Shown here: in pieces, positions 60,001 to 62,644 of the stretch
Position numbering within the stretch: position 1 is the stretch's first letter
How the letters are laid out: every line of letters starts with the position of its first letter
Origin: Coprinopsis marcescibilis
Lineage: Eukaryota > Basidiomycota > Agaricomycetes > Agaricales > Psathyrellaceae
DNA: 62,644 bases
Reading direction: 5' to 3'
NCBI GenBank assembly: GCA_004369085.1
Contig: ML210234.1
Span: 52,683 to 115,326, forward strand
Made by a program: the position numbers and the translations under genes
The notes under the pieces: model-generated
Seen by the model: only the letters and a program-made list of their open reading frames with translations
Databases searched by the model: none
Told to the model about the DNA's origin: nothing

Positions 60001-62199
60001 TCATACATGTCGTTGTCGGAAGAGGATTTGAGCCTTGCTGCTCACGACGCGCTGGGTACCGAACCATTCCCCATCGGGAGGATTCACCTGGCCATCAGGG
60101 AGCTTTAAATCGTAATTCAAAAGGATGTGCGCCATCGCCGTTTTGATCTGCGTGGCGGCAACAAATCTTCCAGGGCTGTAAAGGAAGTAGGTGAGCTCGC
60201 TGGCTTACTTATGGCTTGGAGGAAAATGCTGCGCACCAAGCATGCTTTCCGTGTCCAAAGGGTAGGTAATTGTGTTGAGTATTTACGAACTGGTATCTCA
60301 GCCAGTCCATTTCATCCGTTCCATTCTCGCGAAGATCCGAGAATCTGAAACCCTTGAATGACAGTGCGTCCTCGTAGATTCCCTTCAGAAATGGAATCTT
60401 CAATAATTCTTCCTTCATCAAGCCACTGATCTGTAACTCACGAAGTCGCGGTGAGTTGCGTAACTTGCCGCAGCTACGGTCACACCAGCTGGAATTGTGA
60501 CACCGTTGGAGAAGGTAAAGTCGGACTTGGCCTTTCGTATGGCAGACACTGGAAACACCGCTATCAGATGAATGAAAGTTCCAGAACCTTGTGTGAGCTT
60601 ACCACAGTTAAGTCCCGAGAGTCGAGCCGATTCCCTTACAAAACTATCCAATTTCCTCATCTGGGCCAACGCTTCCTTGGACCAACCGCGGTCCTCCACT
60701 GATTTTTCAATCTCAAGTCTTAATGGCTCAACGTACTCGCTGTGAGCTGCCAGCTGAAGGATTGAGTTCGTAAGCATCTGGATCAGAAAGTTGGTTAATT
60801 CGAATGCCAGTCTAAAGAACCTTGGAGTTAAACCGTACCGAAGCAGTTGTATGCACCGCGGCGAAGCTAATGATCATGATTCTATGCACGATGTCTTCTG
60901 TGTCCGCATACTCTGCTGGAGCGTGGTCCAAAAGCCACGATATCATATCGTTCTGATCATTATATCAGCTAAATGTTACGTCTTGATCACGAGGAAAGAA
61001 GATGGAAATATATTCTCACCGGTCTTCCTTCCCATCGTTTCCCTAGCTCAGCTTCCCTTTTAAGTCGCTCATCGACGACTGCACCTAGGAAGTTATGTAG
61101 CCTCTTGATCGTGTGGGGAACTTTGGAGACCATGCTTCCGACGAATCTAGATGAGTTACCACCGCACATTCCATCAATGAGTTTCCATTTTAAAGCTGTA
61201 CTGGGATGCTGGAACTCACGGTTTGAAAGGACTTGGACAAAGATGCACGATACCCGCCGACAGCATTACGTGCATAGCAAACTCTGTCTGGATGGCCTGA
61301 AACTCGGGGTCACGGCCTGGGTTACCCGGTTAGTCAAGACGCGTAGTGCGGTCGAGATGGTAATGCTCTTACATAGGGGCGCGCCGACCATGAGGCGATT
61401 GCTCACACGGCATATAATTGAAACCAGAGCATCCATGAGCGGAACTGGTACCCAATCTACCATCTTATCAGTCAAATCACTATCATACAAAGATCAAACG
61501 ACTCACCTTTGCCTCGAGGAACGATGGTATCAAAAGACTCAACCAACTCGTCGCAGATGTCCGAGTACCGAGGGGCAAGTGCCCTAGTAAATCCGGTCCT
61601 GATCACATCATTGTGGTAGGTGCCGCGATGGGCATACTTTCCAAATGTGTAGTCAAGTTGCAAAAGCTATAAACGTAACAGATCCGACCCAAGATTAGAC
61701 GCGTAAGTTATGCGAAATAATCGGCAAAAAAGTGCGTGACTCACCTCCTTTGTCGCTTCGTAGTGGTCTAGCTCGGAATTTGGTGCGTTCTTGAGCTCTT
61801 CAATCATCTTTTCCCCGCTAACAATAACCATCCAGCCGGAAGAGGTTTCCAGGGTTGGAACCTTGAACGCGTTTCCATAATACTACACATTGTTAGACAT
61901 TGTCAGCAACTGCGGGTTCGCTGCGTGTAGTCCGGGAATGGGTCCTACCTTGTCGTATCCCTCTTGCACCATGTCCGGAGCATGTAAGAAGAATCGCCAT
62001 GCCGATAGGTACGCGGTGACGAAGTTGTCGGAGCCCACTGTTGGAATCGCCTTGAGCTGAAACACAATAATCGATAAGCATTAGCAGAATGAAAAACTTG
62101 TGAAGGCCTCACCTTTGATCGCGTCTTGGAAAACGTGTAGTACCGATGGACGACGACACCCGCCAATACGATGCCTAGCGCAGAAACAGTCGACATCAT
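60001..62199 (-). CDS. cytochrome P450 monooxygenase (P450-2), 12 exons
   Basis: ER-anchored P450 unrelated to P450-1 in detail. Exons 62199-62113, 62056-61949, 61882-61745, 61666-61507, 61456-61373, 61316-61220, 61146-61020, 60952-60839, 60777-60603, 60548-60442, 60382-60237 and 60175-60001 give 505 residues. N-terminal span SALGIVLAGVVVH, then IPTVGSDNFVTAYLSAW, the WVPVPLMDALVSIICRVSNR segment with VGAPLCRDPEF, I-helix SFAAVHTTAS, K-helix FVRESARLSGLN, KGFRFSDLRE, and the heme loop FGHGKHACPGRF, completed only after splicing at 60237/60175. This FGHGKHACPGRF type, with VPxPxMD, matches fungal P450s active on terpenoids and other lipophilic compounds (ent-kaurene-oxidase-like group); the substrate is inference. 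A MITE-like copy begins 137 bp upstream of the ATG. Confidence 0.92.
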
Positions 62200-62335
62200 G
62201 TTGATGGCCGGGGGCGAAGTGTAACTCGCCCTGGCGTGGAGTGGGGAGTGGCAGGGCAAGGGGTGGGGAAATGGGGGATGGAGTGCGGATGAGGTGGTGG
62301 ATTATATACAAACCAAAGCCAAAGAGAAGGAAAAT

Positions 62336-62644
62336 GGACGACTTTCCACGGAGGTTTAGAATCCTAGATTATTTTCTAAACGAGCCCTGCCGAAAAGCCG
62401 AACGTCTTGGCTGCCCTTTGGGGAAAGGCAAAGGCTCCGCTGTCACTGCAGACCCCATTCTAAATCCTGACTCTAGACGAGGGTCCCCTACCCCCTCTCC
62501 AGACTCAGACGCACTTTCTAAACGAGATTTTGGCCGAATGGGGAAGCTGCATGATGCCCAGACGTTGTTTCCATTCAACCCAAGACCGTGTTGCCAAATG
62601 AAGCACTCGAAACTTGGTTGGAACCGAGACCAACATCTTCAGGA
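62336..62644. mobile_element. MITE-like element, copy 2 (truncated by window end)
   Basis: Begins GGACGACTTTCCAC after an AAT and matches 6856-7165 almost base for base to the last base of the window, with a few substitutions and a 3-nt insertion near 62401. It sits in the promoter region of P450-2. Confidence 0.75.

Overview
The window looks like nuclear DNA of a wood- or litter-decaying Agaricomycete (Basidiomycota). Genes are dense and split by many short introns of about 50-60 bp. The products are basidiomycete-type: a laccase, polysaccharide lyase family 14 proteins, etherase-like glutathione S-transferases (GSTs), DUF1996 secreted proteins, P450s and small secreted proteins. Exon boundaries were placed by hand from splice sites, reading phase and comparison between paralogues inside the window. 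Every spliced model given here closes in frame.

Layout. 0.4-3.2 kb: two divergent GSTs. 3.75-6.4 kb: tandem PL14 pair. 6.9-7.4 kb: a 544-bp inverted-repeat element (MITE-like); a second copy runs off the right end at 62.3 kb. 9.4-12.6 kb: a small secreted protein and a 14-exon laccase. 13.5-26.5 kb: four paralogous NADPH-dependent alkenal/enone reductases (three forward, one reverse), interleaved with a 10-cysteine secreted protein, a multi-pass membrane protein and a 94-residue protein. 27.5-32 kb, all minus strand: GST, membrane-anchored SDR, initiator tRNA-Met, Use1-type SNARE. 34.3-36.1 kb: single-pass SH3 membrane protein. 38.0-44.8 kb: GST, SDR and a 17-exon P450. 45.6-50.6 kb: two convergent DUF1996 genes. 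Two tiny secreted-peptide genes ending in PQCX4CG lie at 47.9 kb (between that pair) and 52.4 kb. 54-56.4 kb: tail-anchored RING protein. 56.9-58.9 kb: two more GSTs. 60.0-62.2 kb: 12-exon P450.

How it fits together. Six GSTs, four enone reductases, two P450s, two SDRs and a laccase in 62 kb is a strong concentration of xenobiotic and lignin-derived aromatic metabolism. A reasonable reading is oxidation (laccase, P450), carbonyl and C=C reduction (SDR, reductases), then glutathione chemistry. This is a clustering of expanded families, not evidence of one co-regulated pathway. The freshest signals are the PQCX4CG peptide pair, the conserved 5-nt micro-exon in both DUF1996 genes, and several paralogue pairs that differ by a precise intron loss or a GC donor.
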